DNA from: Clostridium septicum
GTDB taxonomy: Bacteria; Bacillota; Clostridia; Clostridiales; Clostridiaceae
Direction: 5' to 3'
DNA length: 64,000 bases
Assembly (NCBI RefSeq): GCF_003606265.1
Contig: NZ_CP023671.1
Location: 248,001-312,000 of the forward strand
Shown: positions 1-9,374 of the stretch, piece by piece
How the letters are laid out: the number at the start of each line of letters is the position of its first letter
Numbering within the stretch: position 1 is the stretch's first letter
Notes under the pieces: model-generated
What the model was told of the DNA's origin: nothing
The model's database searches: none
The model's input: the letters and a program-made list of their open reading frames with translations, nothing else
Position numbers and translations under genes: made by a program

Positions 1-971
1 AGTTCAGCTAATGACATATCCATTGTCTTCATTCCATATTTGCTTCCAGTTTGTATTGCTGATTCTATTTGATAAGTTTTTCCTTCTCTAATTAAATTTT
101 GTATTCCTGGAGTTGTTATCATTGTTTCTAATGCTACTACCCTTCCTGTATTATCTGCATTAGGAACAAGTTGTTGTGAAATCACACCTTTAAGCATAGC
201 TGATAATTGAACTCTAACTTGTTGCTGTTGATGTGGTGGAAAAACATCTATAATTCTATCTATAGTCTTTGCAGCACCTATTGTATGTAGTGTAGAAAAT
301 ACTAAATGACCTGTTTCAGCTGCTGTTAGTGCAATTGAGATAGTTTCTAAATCTCTCATTTCTCCTACAAGAATAACATCTGGATCTTCTCTTAATATAG
401 CCTTTAAAGCACTTTTATAACTACTACTATCTTTTCCAATTTCTCTTTGATTTATTATACACTTATTATGCTTGTGTAAATATTCAATTGGATCTTCTAA
501 CGTAATTATATGAGCCTCCCTTGTACTATTTATTTCATTTATCATAGCTGCAAGAGTAGTGCTTTTACCACTACCTGCTGGTCCTGTAACTAGAACTAAT
601 CCCCTCTGCTTTTGAACTAATTCTTTTATTACAGCAGGATGCTTAAGTTCATCAAGAGTAGGAATCTTTAACGCAATAACTCTTATTGCAATAGCATCAC
701 TATTTCGTTGTTTAAATACATTTACTCTAAATCTGCCAACTCCTGGTACAGAATAAGATATATCTAATTCACCTATTTTATTATATTCCTCATATTTGGC
801 TTGTAATATTTCTTTTGCAAAAGCTTCAATATCTTCTGGTGTTAGTTTGTTAGTTCCTAGCTTTATCAATCTTCCATTATTCCTAATAATTGGCGGTACC
901 CCAACTGTCAAATGTAGATCTGATGCTTCTGCCTCTATTGTCTTACTTAATAAATCACGTAAAATATACAT
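1..971 (-). CDS. pilT: Type IV pilus retraction ATPase PilT (partial, 3' end outside window)
   Basis: Hexameric cytoplasmic ATPase that depolymerises type IV pili and drives twitching or gliding. I translated the minus strand from the ATG at 971, which has an AAGGAGG site 7 nt upstream. The frame stays open to the window edge for about 323 codons, so only the last residues are missing. Visible motifs are Walker A GPAGSGKST, the Asp box TLEDPIEYLH, Walker B ILVGEMRD and the His box ETGHLVFSTLHT, in family order. The family is usually about 345-355 aa, which fits. It lies 105 bases downstream of sigK in the same direction, so co-transcription is plausible. No pilin or assembly genes lie within the window, so its partners are elsewhere. 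Confidence 0.95.
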   Translation of the reverse strand, partial: MYILRDLLSKTIEAEASDLHLTVGVPPIIRNNGRLIKLGTNKLTPEDIEAFAKEILQAKYEEYNKIGELDISYSVPGVGRFRVNVFKQRNSDAIAIRVIALKIPTLDELKHPAVIKELVQKQRGLVLVTGPAGSGKSTTLAAMINEINSTREAHIITLEDPIEYLHKHNKCIINQREIGKDSSSYKSALKAILREDPDVILVGEMRDLETISIALTAAETGHLVFSTLHTIGAAKTIDRIIDVFPPHQQQQVRVQLSAMLKGVISQQLVPNADNTGRVVALETMITTPGIQNLIREGKTYQIESAIQTGSKYGMKTMDMSLAE

Positions 972-1076
972 ATAATATCCTCCTTTTGCATAAACAAAGC
1001 CCATTTAATTATATTCTATAAAAATCTCTATAATCCTTTTTTTACTATATAATCTTTCCATAGGAGGATATATATA

Positions 1077-1772
1077 CTATCTACTTGACATCTCTTTTTT
1101 TAGTTTTTTAAGAGCTTTTTTTTCTATTCTAGATACATAAGATCTAGATATTCCCATAAGAGCTGCTATTTCTCTTTGAGTTCTACATCTACCATCTATT
1201 AAACCATATCTCATTTTTAGTATTTCTCCTTCCCTGTCACTTAAAGAGATACCTATCTTACTATATAATGATTTTATTTGAAGATTACTCTCTACTTTTT
1301 CTAATACTGAATCTTTCTCACTACTTAAAACATCAATTAAACATATTTCATTCCCTTCTTTATCTACTCCTATTGGATCTTGAAGATATACTTCACTTTT
1401 TTGCTTTTTATTATTTCTAAAAAGCATTAATATTTCATTTTCTATGCACCTTGATGCATAAGTTGCAAGTCTTGTTCCCTTTGAGCCGTCAAAAGAATCT
1501 ATAGCCTTTATTAATCCAACAGTTCCTATTGATATTAACTCATCAACATCCTTATTTGGAAAAGTATATTTTTTAACTATATGTGCAACTAATCTTAAGT
1601 TTCTTTCTATAAGAACACTTTTTGCTTCCTTGTCTCCTTCCTTCAAAAGTGCTAAATAATGTTTCTCTTCTTTCTCGTCTAAAGGTTTAGGAAATGTATT
1701 GCTACCCGCTATGTAACCTGTTAAAAATATAGAATTACATAGAAGTTCAATTATATTTGATATAAAAAACAC
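1077..1772 (-). CDS. sigK: RNA polymerase sporulation sigma factor, pro-sigma-K
   Basis: Late mother-cell sigma factor of sporulation. The 231-aa product has region 2 (about residues 57-130, with RNLRLVAHIVKKY and the DELISIGTVGLIKAID core-binding segment) and a region 4 helix-turn-helix near residues 197-225. The first ~20 residues are hydrophobic and precede YIAGSNTFPKPL, which lines up with YVKNNAFPQPL of the B. subtilis protein. It is therefore made as a membrane-tethered proprotein needing proteolytic activation, unlike the C. difficile form. The start is GTG with AGGAGG 7 nt upstream. The gene is continuous, with no skin-type element. It lies just upstream of pilT. Confidence 0.95.
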   Translation of the reverse strand: MFFISNIIELLCNSIFLTGYIAGSNTFPKPLDEKEEKHYLALLKEGDKEAKSVLIERNLRLVAHIVKKYTFPNKDVDELISIGTVGLIKAIDSFDGSKGTRLATYASRCIENEILMLFRNNKKQKSEVYLQDPIGVDKEGNEICLIDVLSSEKDSVLEKVESNLQIKSLYSKIGISLSDREGEILKMRYGLIDGRCRTQREIAALMGISRSYVSRIEKKALKKLKKEMSSR

Positions 1773-1931
1773 TTAACTTCCTCCTAATAGTGCTTATTAT
1801 ATACTATGATTAAGTACGAAAAAATTGCTTATACTCTAAAAAATAAAATTGGAATACTTTTTTATAAACTTTACATTTTTAATAGCTTACCTTATTTCTT
1901 TTTACAACAAAAATTTAATAAATAATAAAAC

Positions 1932-1977
1932 AAAAGAACAACTAATAAGATTACATAGTCCTATTAGTTGCTCTTTT
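1932..1977 (-). terminator. Rho-independent terminator after the penicillin-binding protein gene
   Basis: A long inverted repeat (arms AGAGCAACTAATA and TATTAGTTGTTCT with one or two mismatches) is flanked by A4 and T4 runs. It lies between the PBP stop and sigK, and is roughly symmetrical, so it could work on either strand. Confidence 0.8.
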
Positions 1978-2065
1978 ATCTTTTAATATCTCATTAAAGT
2001 TTTATATAATAAATACCACAATTTCATAAAGTAGTTATTTTAAAAGAACACCTTTAAATTTATAA

Positions 2066-3679
2066 TTATTTTACAAGTGTTGTTACTATATCTCTAAAAA
2101 TAGGTGCTCCCGTATTACCTCCACCTAATTCTCTTCCATCTGGATGTTTTTCTCCTATATGAGGTGCTATAACTACTATTGTATATTTTTTTTCATCTTT
2201 AATAAAATATCCAGCAAACCATCCATGGTTTGTTCCTCCTTCTCCTGTTGATGTTCCTGTTTTACCACCTATTTTAACCCCTTCAACTTTAGCTTCAAAA
2301 CCAGAACCTTCCCAAATTACTTTTGACATTGTTTCTTGTGCTATTTTTGCTGAAGTTTGACTAAATACTCTAACAGGTTCGTTTAAAAATTTATGTACTG
2401 TGTTATTATCTTTATCTAATATTTCTTCAACAATTGTCGGTTTTATATAAACTCCATCATTAACCACAGTATTATAAAGCCCTGCCATTTGAACTGGAGT
2501 AACCATAGTCGCTTGACCTATAGATATATTATTCATACTATCTTCTCTTTTAGGTTTCACTCCTGCTGCTTCATTTTTATTATCCCCTGCAACTCCCAAA
2601 GCCTGCTTAAATAATCCCATTTTTTCTACATATTCCATAAACTTATCATACCCTATTAAAGAACCTACCTTTGCAAAAACATCATTACAAGATATTTTTA
2701 AAGCCCCTTCTACAGATAAAGCTCCATGTGCATATGACTTTCCATTCTTACTACAAATTACCCCACTACATATAAAAGTATCTGTAGACCTAATTAACCC
2801 TAAATCTAACCCTATTGTTTCTGTAATAACTTTAAAAATTGATCCTGGCTCATAACCTAATTGTTCTATTCCTAAATTAACATTAGCTTGAGTTTCATCC
2901 TTTTGAACTATAGCTCTTATTTTTCCTGTATCTGCTTCAGATACAACTACACCAACATTTTTTAAAAAATCATAATCTTCTTTTTTCAAAATTTCTCTTA
3001 TTTTATCTTCCCACTCTTTGTTTATAGTAAGTTTTATATTTTTATTTTCTGAACCTTCGTCAACTTCTCCTTCTCCATACACTGCTTTATCATCTAAATA
3101 GAATCTTGATTTAGGATATTTATTACTAGCAAGATATTTATTTAATTCACTTTGTAATGAACCTTCTACCTCATCCTTTTCTCCTACTTTAGATAAAAAG
3201 TTTTCAACTCTCCAAGCCTCTTTAGAATCAACTTCATCATATATATAAGTATAAATACCTTTTACATTTTCTAATTTATTTATTTTATTATATGTTTCCT
3301 CACTTATTTTATAATATCTTTTTCCACCTTCATTCATAATCTTTGTGTAATTGAACTCTGAATCTTCTGACTTCATAATAAAATTTAAAGCCATTAAATC
3401 TTCTAAAGTTTCTTCATAATTATTTAACATAAAAGGTTTTGTATCTAAAACCATTATATATTTTTTATTATAATTCATCATATCTTTCCCATTTGTATCA
3501 AATATTTTATATCTTATCTGAGAAATATCTTCGGTTTGATGATTAGTCATTTCTCCTGTTACCATTTCTGTTGGGTGTACCTGAAGAAAATATAGCCTTC
3601 CCCCTAAAGCAAATATTAACAAAATAAATATTATAAATGTTATTTGTATTCTATCTAATTTAATTACCCTTTTTTTCAT
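2066..3679 (-). CDS. Class B penicillin-binding protein (FtsI/SpoVD-type transpeptidase)
   Basis: Membrane-anchored D,D-transpeptidase that crosslinks peptidoglycan. The chosen ATG gives 537 aa. One N-terminal membrane segment (about residues 12-30) is followed by a dimerisation region and a transpeptidase domain with SIFK (Ser about 280), SCN (about 330) and KTGT (about 473). The frame stays open further upstream to a TTG at 3736, but that stretch is the arm of the udk terminator hairpin. The ATG at 3679 has GGGAGGTG 10 nt upstream, so I start there. That ribosome-binding site is buried in the hairpin. It is the last gene of the mltG-trmR-U32-udk group. Whether it serves division, elongation or sporulation cannot be told from sequence. 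The neighbouring sigK hints at sporulation but proves nothing. Confidence 0.88.
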   Translation of the reverse strand: MKKRVIKLDRIQITFIIFILLIFALGGRLYFLQVHPTEMVTGEMTNHQTEDISQIRYKIFDTNGKDMMNYNKKYIMVLDTKPFMLNNYEETLEDLMALNFIMKSEDSEFNYTKIMNEGGKRYYKISEETYNKINKLENVKGIYTYIYDEVDSKEAWRVENFLSKVGEKDEVEGSLQSELNKYLASNKYPKSRFYLDDKAVYGEGEVDEGSENKNIKLTINKEWEDKIREILKKEDYDFLKNVGVVVSEADTGKIRAIVQKDETQANVNLGIEQLGYEPGSIFKVITETIGLDLGLIRSTDTFICSGVICSKNGKSYAHGALSVEGALKISCNDVFAKVGSLIGYDKFMEYVEKMGLFKQALGVAGDNKNEAAGVKPKREDSMNNISIGQATMVTPVQMAGLYNTVVNDGVYIKPTIVEEILDKDNNTVHKFLNEPVRVFSQTSAKIAQETMSKVIWEGSGFEAKVEGVKIGGKTGTSTGEGGTNHGWFAGYFIKDEKKYTIVVIAPHIGEKHPDGRELGGGNTGAPIFRDIVTTLVK

Positions 3680-3688
3680 GCAAATAAA

Positions 3689-3728
3689 ACACCTCCCTAG
3701 GCTTAATTCTAGCCTAAGAAGGTGTTTT
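3689..3728 (-). terminator. udk/PBP intergenic hairpin (terminator or attenuator covering an SD site)
   Basis: Directly after udk the transcript can form a 16-bp stem with a 7-nt loop, arms AACACCTTCTTAGGCT and AGCCTAGGGAGGTGTT, allowing two G-U pairs. It is followed by TTTATTTG. The 3' arm contains the GGGAGGTG ribosome-binding site of the downstream PBP gene. The same structure could therefore both stop transcription and hide the site. Confidence 0.75.
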
Positions 3729-3736
3729 TTATACAA

Positions 3737-4354
3737 TTACTTTAATATATCCTTTATTTTTGTAACCAATATATCTATAGCTACTTTATTCTGTCCCCCT
3801 TCTGGAACAATGATATCAGCATACCTTTTAGTTGGTTCTGTAAATTGCAAGTGCATTGGTCTTACAACACCTAAATATTGATCTATAACAGATTCTACAG
3901 TTCTACCTCTTTCGTTTATATCCCTTACTAATCTTCTTAAAATTCTTATATCCGCATCAGTATCGACATAAACTTTTATATCTAAAAGATCTCTAATTCT
4001 TTCATCTTCTAGAACTAATATACCTTCAACAATTATAATATCTCTAGCTTCAACTCTTACTGTTTCTTCTGCTCTATTATGTTTAGCAAAATCATATATA
4101 GGTTTTTCTATTGCCTTTCCTTCCATTAAAGCTTTTAAATGTTTTATTAATAATTCATTATCAAAAGCTCTTGGATGATCATAGTTTGTTTTAACTCTTT
4201 CTTCCATTGTTAAATGACTTTGATCCTTATAATACATATCTTGTTGTATCATTGCAATACATTCATCTGCAAAACTTGAATATATCTCATCTGCAATTGT
4301 GCTTTTTCCTGAACCAGTTCCTCCAGTTATTCCTATTAATATTGGTTTTTTCAT
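3737..4354 (-). CDS. udk: Uridine kinase
   Basis: Phosphorylates uridine and cytidine to UMP and CMP in pyrimidine salvage. The 205-aa product is the normal family length. It opens with the P-loop [12 protein letters not shown] and contains the QDMYYKD and YDHPRAFD segments and the VEGILVLED strand typical of uridine kinases. The start ATG has GGGAGGA 7-8 nt upstream. It lies 21 bases downstream of the U32 gene, in the same order as in B. subtilis (yrrM, yrrN, yrrO, udk), although I see no yrrN counterpart here. Confidence 0.95.
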   Translation of the reverse strand: MKKPILIGITGGTGSGKSTIADEIYSSFADECIAMIQQDMYYKDQSHLTMEERVKTNYDHPRAFDNELLIKHLKALMEGKAIEKPIYDFAKHNRAEETVRVEARDIIIVEGILVLEDERIRDLLDIKVYVDTDADIRILRRLVRDINERGRTVESVIDQYLGVVRPMHLQFTEPTKRYADIIVPEGGQNKVAIDILVTKIKDILK

Positions 4355-4375
4355 TGGAAATCCTCCCCGCTTATC

Positions 4376-5611
4376 TTATAGGTTTAATGCCTTTTTTCCT
4401 TTAACTAACATATCATTTTCTTTTAAAGGCTCATCTACTTTTACTGTAAATACCATATGAGCCCTATTAGCTACATTGGTTTTAACATTTTTTTCGACAT
4501 CAAACATTTCTTTAAGTTGTATATTAAAATATGGTGTATATGCTCTTAATACTTCCACTGTATCATCTTCAAATACTCTATTTTTTTGAAGGATTGTTGC
4601 AACTTTAGTCTCTGGATCATATGATTTAACTATACCTACAATATCATAGTCTCTTACATATGATGATTCTTCATAATTTTGTTCTCCACTTTTTCCAAAG
4701 AAGAAACCTGTATGATATGGTCTATGACTTATCTTTAATAAAGTTTCCATCCACTCATCTTTAAATTCATACCTATCTGGATTTTCCATATAAGAATCTA
4801 CTGCATCTCTATATGCTTTAACTACAGATGCCACATAGAACTCACTTTTCATTCTACCCTCTATTTTTAATGAATGTACTCCACTTTTTACAAGCTCTGG
4901 AATATGATGTATCATACATAAATCCTTTGAATTCATTATGTAAGTTCCATTATCATCTTCAACTACAGGATAATATTGCCCTGGTCTTGTTTCTTCTACT
5001 AAGTGATATTTATATCTACAGGCATTAGAACAAATACCCTTATTAGCATCTCTTCCTAACATATAATTAGATATTAAACATCTACCTGAATAAGCTATAC
5101 ACATAGATCCATGTACGAAGACTTCTAATTCACACTCTTCTGGTATATTTGCCTTTATACCATTTATTTCATTAAAAGTAAGTTCTCTTGCTAATACTAC
5201 TCTCTTTACGCCTTGATCATACCAAAACTTAGTAGCTTTCCAGTTAACAGTATTAGCTTGAGTGCTTAAATGTATTTCTAAATTTGGTGCAACTTCTTTA
5301 GCTGCAATTATTATTGAAGGATCTGCAACTATTATTGCATCTATTCCTAAATCATTTAGTCCTCTTATGTAATTTTCAACACCTGTTAAATCATGATTTC
5401 TTGGAAAAACATTCATAGTTACATATAATTTTCTTCCTCTTTCATGGCAATATTTAACACCCTCAGCTATTTCTTCATTTGTAAAATTATCTGAAAATGC
5501 TCTTAGGTTTAGCTTACCTCCACCTATATATACAGCATCTGCTCCAAAATCTACTGCTATTTTTAATTTTTCTAGACTTCCTGCTGGTGCTAAAATCTCT
5601 GGTTTGTTCAT
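4376..5611 (-). CDS. trhP: Peptidase U32-family tRNA hydroxylation protein (TrhP/YrrO-like)
   Basis: 411 aa. It carries the U32 signature ELEVFVHGSMCIAYSGRC about residues 160-180, followed by further cysteines (GICSNAC) that fit an iron-sulfur cluster. An N-terminal barrel begins PEILAPAGSLEKL. Family members of this size act with prephenate to form 5-hydroxyuridine at position 34 of tRNA, rather than acting as peptidases. The adjacent upstream gene encodes the methyltransferase TrmR, which completes 5-methoxyuridine. That supports the tRNA role over the old collagenase-like name. AAGGAGG lies about 11 nt before the ATG. The functional assignment is by family, with good but not certain confidence. 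Confidence 0.88.
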   Translation of the reverse strand: MNKPEILAPAGSLEKLKIAVDFGADAVYIGGGKLNLRAFSDNFTNEEIAEGVKYCHERGRKLYVTMNVFPRNHDLTGVENYIRGLNDLGIDAIIVADPSIIIAAKEVAPNLEIHLSTQANTVNWKATKFWYDQGVKRVVLARELTFNEINGIKANIPEECELEVFVHGSMCIAYSGRCLISNYMLGRDANKGICSNACRYKYHLVEETRPGQYYPVVEDDNGTYIMNSKDLCMIHHIPELVKSGVHSLKIEGRMKSEFYVASVVKAYRDAVDSYMENPDRYEFKDEWMETLLKISHRPYHTGFFFGKSGEQNYEESSYVRDYDIVGIVKSYDPETKVATILQKNRVFEDDTVEVLRAYTPYFNIQLKEMFDVEKNVKTNVANRAHMVFTVKVDEPLKENDMLVKGKKALNL

Positions 5612-5617
5612 TTGCTG

Positions 5618-6262
5618 TTACCTCCTTTTAGTCACTGCAATTCCATCCCCCATTGGTATTACAGATGTAATTAAATCTTCATCTTTTGATACAAGATCTA
5701 AGTACGTTTTCATTCTTTTTACTATTGTTATTTTTCTTCTTTTTACCAAGTCTTTTGATGCAACCATTCCCCTAAATAAAACATTGTCTGCAACTATAAC
5801 TCCATCTTTTTTTAAGAGTCTAAGACAATTAGGCAAAAAATGATTATAATGTCCTTTACCTGCATCCATAAATATTAAATCATATGGTTCTTCTAGTTTA
5901 TCTAAAATCTCCAAACAATCTCCACACTTTATTTCAATTTTATCTTCTAAATTGAATTTTTTAAAGTTTTCTTTAGCATATTTTATCATATTTTCGTCAC
6001 GCTCTATAGTAGTAATACTTGGATTTGTTCCAGCTGCTTCATACATTAATGTAGCTGAGTACCCTATAGCTGTGCCTAGTTCTAATATTCTTAAAGGTTT
6101 TTTCATACTTACCATAAATTCTAAGAATTTTGCTGTTTCTTTTTGTGCTATAGGCACTCCATTTTCTTTTGCAAAACATTCCATTTCTTTATATTTTCCT
6201 GTATTTTCTGGTATTAAACCTCTAATATATTCCTCCATATAATCATAGGTTATTCCACTCAT
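5618..6262 (-). CDS. trmR: tRNA 5-hydroxyuridine O-methyltransferase TrmR
   Basis: SAM-dependent methyltransferase of the catechol-O-methyltransferase-like family (B. subtilis YrrM). It converts 5-hydroxyuridine-34 to 5-methoxyuridine in tRNA. The product is about 214 aa. Motif I reads LELGTAIGYSATLM, and the acidic SAM-binding strand TIERDENMIKYAKENF and the metal-site strand DLIFMDAGKGHY are visible. The ATG at 6262 has GGAGG 6-7 nt upstream. An upstream in-frame start at 6283 lacks a site and runs into mltG. The mltG stop codon ends 2 bases before this start region, so the two are tightly coupled. Together with the next gene it forms a two-step wobble-modification pair. Confidence 0.9.
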   Translation of the reverse strand: MSGITYDYMEEYIRGLIPENTGKYKEMECFAKENGVPIAQKETAKFLEFMVSMKKPLRILELGTAIGYSATLMYEAAGTNPSITTIERDENMIKYAKENFKKFNLEDKIEIKCGDCLEILDKLEEPYDLIFMDAGKGHYNHFLPNCLRLLKKDGVIVADNVLFRGMVASKDLVKRRKITIVKRMKTYLDLVSKDEDLITSVIPMGDGIAVTKRR

Positions 6263-6263
6263 T

Positions 6264-7286
6264 TTATTCCTCCAAATATCCAAGCTCTTTAAGTTTACTC
6301 ATAAATTCATTTTCATCCCTTGTAAAAAAGTGATGTTTCATATCCTTTTCCAATACATAGAATAAATAATCAGTTGTAGCAGGTTTTAAAGCTGCCAAAA
6401 TTGATGGCATTCCAGGATTTGATATAGGCCCTATAGGTAATCCATTAATTTTATATGTATTATAAGGTGATTCTGTTTCTAAATGACTATATAAAACTTT
6501 TTCAACATGTTCACCTAAGGCATATATAACAGTAGCATCTATCTGTAAATTCATCCCCTCTGATACCCTATTAGCAATTACAGATGCAATAATTGGTCTT
6601 TCTTTATCTACTCTAGCTTCTTTTTCTATCATTGAAGCTATTGTAATTACAGTTTCTACATCCTCGTCAGAAGTTTTTATGTTTGTTTCCTTTAAAGCTT
6701 CTTCAAATGCTTCTTCAAATCTAGAAACCATTACCTGTACTATTTCCCCTGGTTTTTCATCCTTTTTAATAATATATGTATCTGGAAATAAATAACCCTC
6801 TAAGTTATATTTCTTATTATCATTATTTTTAATAAAGGGTGGTAAATTATATTGTTTAACAGCTTTTATAAAATCCCCCTTAGTACATATTTTTTCTTTT
6901 TCAAGTTTACTTGCTATGTCATCTACTGTATATCCTTCAGGAACAGTAAATTTAATAAGATTTTTTGTAGATTCACTTGTTAATGTTTCTACTATATCAT
7001 TAACAGTCATTTTATTATGTATTTCATATGTACCTGGTTTAACTTCTAGGTTTTTATTGGTAATCTTTAAGTATAGTTTTATAATAGGTAATCCCCTAAT
7101 TTCTTCTCTTTTTGAAAGTTTATTAAGGACTCCATAAAAACTATCTCCTTCCTCTACATTTATTATTACATTGCCGTCAACCTTAACTGGATTTTTTATG
7201 GTTCTACCTACTATTACAAAAGGAACTATTATAATAGTTAGTATTATAATTATTAAAATTACTTTTTTTATGTTAGAATTTTTCAT
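6264..7286 (-). CDS. mltG: Endolytic peptidoglycan transglycosylase MltG (YceG-like)
   Basis: Membrane-anchored lytic transglycosylase that cuts nascent glycan strands and helps set their length. 340 aa. One N-terminal membrane segment (about residues 8-26) is followed by a LysM-like region (EGYTVDDIASKL) and the catalytic YceG domain. The conserved glutamate sits in ASMIEKEA, with ASVIANRV and LPIGPISNPG after it. GGGGGG lies about 6-10 nt before the ATG. It begins the group that continues into trmR. Confidence 0.93.
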   Translation of the reverse strand: MKNSNIKKVILIIIILTIIIVPFVIVGRTIKNPVKVDGNVIINVEEGDSFYGVLNKLSKREEIRGLPIIKLYLKITNKNLEVKPGTYEIHNKMTVNDIVETLTSESTKNLIKFTVPEGYTVDDIASKLEKEKICTKGDFIKAVKQYNLPPFIKNNDNKKYNLEGYLFPDTYIIKKDEKPGEIVQVMVSRFEEAFEEALKETNIKTSDEDVETVITIASMIEKEARVDKERPIIASVIANRVSEGMNLQIDATVIYALGEHVEKVLYSHLETESPYNTYKINGLPIGPISNPGMPSILAALKPATTDYLFYVLEKDMKHHFFTRDENEFMSKLKELGYLEE

Positions 7287-7305
7287 AAAAAACCCCCTAT
7301 ATACA

Positions 7306-7339
7306 AAAGTAAATAGCCTAGTTAAAGGCTATTCACTTT
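7306..7339 (-). terminator. Hairpin between typA and mltG
   Basis: Inverted repeat with arms AAAGTGAATAGCC and GGCTATTTACTTT and an 8-nt loop, followed on the minus strand by a short TTTTGT run. It probably acts as a terminator or partial terminator after typA. The short T-run leaves readthrough possible. Confidence 0.6.
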
Positions 7340-7386
7340 ATTATAATACTTTTATATATAATTTAAAAGTAAATTTTATAGTTTTA

Positions 7387-9213
7387 TTACTTTTTAGATC
7401 TACTTATAATTCTTCTTCTTTGAGCTGGATCTAATTCTCTTTTTCTCATTCTTACTGTTTCTGGTGTAACTTCTACTAATTCATCAGCATTAATAAATTC
7501 TAAACATTGTTCTAATGTCATTAGTCTTGGTGGTATTAGTTTTACTGCTTCATCTGCTCCTGATGATCTTGTGTTTGTAAGTTTCTTACCCTTACATATA
7601 TTTATATCTATATCATCAGCTCTTGAACTTTCACCAACTATCATACCTTGATATACTGGTACACCTGCTCCTATAAATAAAACTCCTCTTTCTTGAGCGT
7701 TAAATAATCCATATGCAATAGATTCTCCATCTTCAAATGAACAGATTGATCCTCTACTTCTACCTGGCATTTCACCCTTATATGGTGCATATCCGTGGAA
7801 TACGTGATTCATTATTCCATTTCCCTTTGTATCTGTCATAAATTCATTTCTAAATCCAATAAGTCCTCTAGCAGGAATAACAAATTCTAATCTTGTATAT
7901 CCGTTAACAGCTGAAGTCATATTTACCATTTCACCTTTTCTAGGTCCTAACTTTTCCATAACAGGGCCCATAAATTCTTCTGGAACGTCTATTGTTAAGT
8001 ATTCCATTGGTTCTAACTTCTTGCCATTTTCTTCTTTTAATATAACATTTGCTTTTGAAACTTGAAGTTCATATCCTTCTCTTCTCATTGTTTCTATAAG
8101 TATTGATAAGTGAAGTTCTCCTCTTCCTGATACTTCAAAACAATCTGGAGTAATTTCTGTAACTCTTAAACTTACGTTAGTTTCTAATTCTTTTAATAAT
8201 CTATCTCTTAAATGTCTTGAAGTTACAAATTCTCCTTCTTTACCTGCAAACGGTGAGTCATTAACCATAAAATTCATGCTTAATGTTGGTTCATCAATTT
8301 CAACAAATGGTAAAGCTTCTGGCTCTTGAGCACTTGCTATAGTTTCACCTATATTACAATCTGGAATACCACTTAATGCTATAATATCTCCTAAAGAAGC
8401 TTCTTGAGCTTCTTCTCTATTTAGTCCATTATAAGTAAATATGTTTGAAACTCTATAGTTTGATGTGCTGCCATCTTTTCTTACTAATGCAACCATTTCA
8501 TTTTTCTTAACTGTACCTCTATGAATCTTACCTATAGCTATTCTACCTACATATTCATTAGTATCTAAAGTAGTAACTAACATTTGTAACGGTCCATCTA
8601 TGTATCCTTCTGGTGCTTCTACATGCTTTATTATAGTCTTAAATAATGGTTCCATATTATGATTATCATCTTCTACATTATATCTTGCAAAACCTTCTCT
8701 AGCTGATGCATATATAATTGGGAAATCTAATTGTTCATCATCTGCACCTAATTCTAGGAATAAATCAAAAACTTCATCTATAACAACTTCTGGTCTAGCA
8801 TTTGGTTTATCAATTTTATTTATAACAACAATTGGTTTTAATCCTAGTTCTAAAGCCTTTTTTAATACAAACTTTGTTTGTGGCATTGGTCCTTCATATG
8901 AATCAACTACTAGTAAAACAGAGTCTACCATTTTTAATACACGTTCAACTTCTCCACCAAAATCAGCATGTCCTGGTGTATCTACAATATTTATTTTTAT
9001 ATCATCATACACTAAAGATGTATTTTTAGAAAGAATTGTGATTCCTCTTTCTTTTTCTAAGTCGTTAGAGTCCATTACTCTTTCATCCACTTTTTCATTA
9101 CTTCTAAATACATGACTTTCTTTTAATAACGCATCAACCAATGTAGTCTTACCATGGTCAACGTGCGCTATGATAGCTATATTTCTTATATCATTTCTTT
9201 TTGTTAATTCCAT
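7387..9213 (-). CDS. typA: Ribosome-associated GTPase TypA/BipA
   Basis: Translational GTPase involved in ribosome assembly and stress adaptation. The 608-aa length is standard. G1 is AHVDHGKTTL, G3 is DTPGHADFGGEVERV and G4 is NKIDKP. Domain II and the EF-G-like domains III and V follow, then the BipA-specific C-terminal region containing RGVLFIGAGVPVYQGM. It lies about 160 bases downstream of rnj with a terminator-like hairpin between. Confidence 0.96.
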   Translation of the reverse strand: MELTKRNDIRNIAIIAHVDHGKTTLVDALLKESHVFRSNEKVDERVMDSNDLEKERGITILSKNTSLVYDDIKINIVDTPGHADFGGEVERVLKMVDSVLLVVDSYEGPMPQTKFVLKKALELGLKPIVVINKIDKPNARPEVVIDEVFDLFLELGADDEQLDFPIIYASAREGFARYNVEDDNHNMEPLFKTIIKHVEAPEGYIDGPLQMLVTTLDTNEYVGRIAIGKIHRGTVKKNEMVALVRKDGSTSNYRVSNIFTYNGLNREEAQEASLGDIIALSGIPDCNIGETIASAQEPEALPFVEIDEPTLSMNFMVNDSPFAGKEGEFVTSRHLRDRLLKELETNVSLRVTEITPDCFEVSGRGELHLSILIETMRREGYELQVSKANVILKEENGKKLEPMEYLTIDVPEEFMGPVMEKLGPRKGEMVNMTSAVNGYTRLEFVIPARGLIGFRNEFMTDTKGNGIMNHVFHGYAPYKGEMPGRSRGSICSFEDGESIAYGLFNAQERGVLFIGAGVPVYQGMIVGESSRADDIDINICKGKKLTNTRSSGADEAVKLIPPRLMTLEQCLEFINADELVEVTPETVRMRKRELDPAQRRRIISRSKK

Positions 9214-9277
9214 TTAACTTCCTCCAGTTATATTAATATTATTCTCTTGTAAACCTATAATTTATTTTTTCCAAAAT

Positions 9278-9305
9278 AAAATTGGATACATCTGTATCCA
9301 ATTTC
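9278..9305 (-). terminator. Rho-independent terminator after rnj
   Basis: Near-perfect hairpin with arms AAATTGGATAC and GTATCCAATTT around a 4-nt loop, followed on the minus strand by TTTATTTT. Confidence 0.75.
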
Positions 9306-9374
9306 CAATTATCTTTTCATAATAATTCTCTTATTTATTCTAAGAGTAAACTTATTAAATGTCAAGCTAAAGCA

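Noticed and set aside
1062..1072. AGGAGG-like site on the + strand
   Set aside because: No + strand reading frame of use follows; it lies beside the sigK stop.
3680..3736. Extended N-terminus of the PBP from a TTG at 3736
   Set aside because: The extra codons are the terminator stem after udk, no SD precedes the TTG, and the ATG at 3679 has a good SD.
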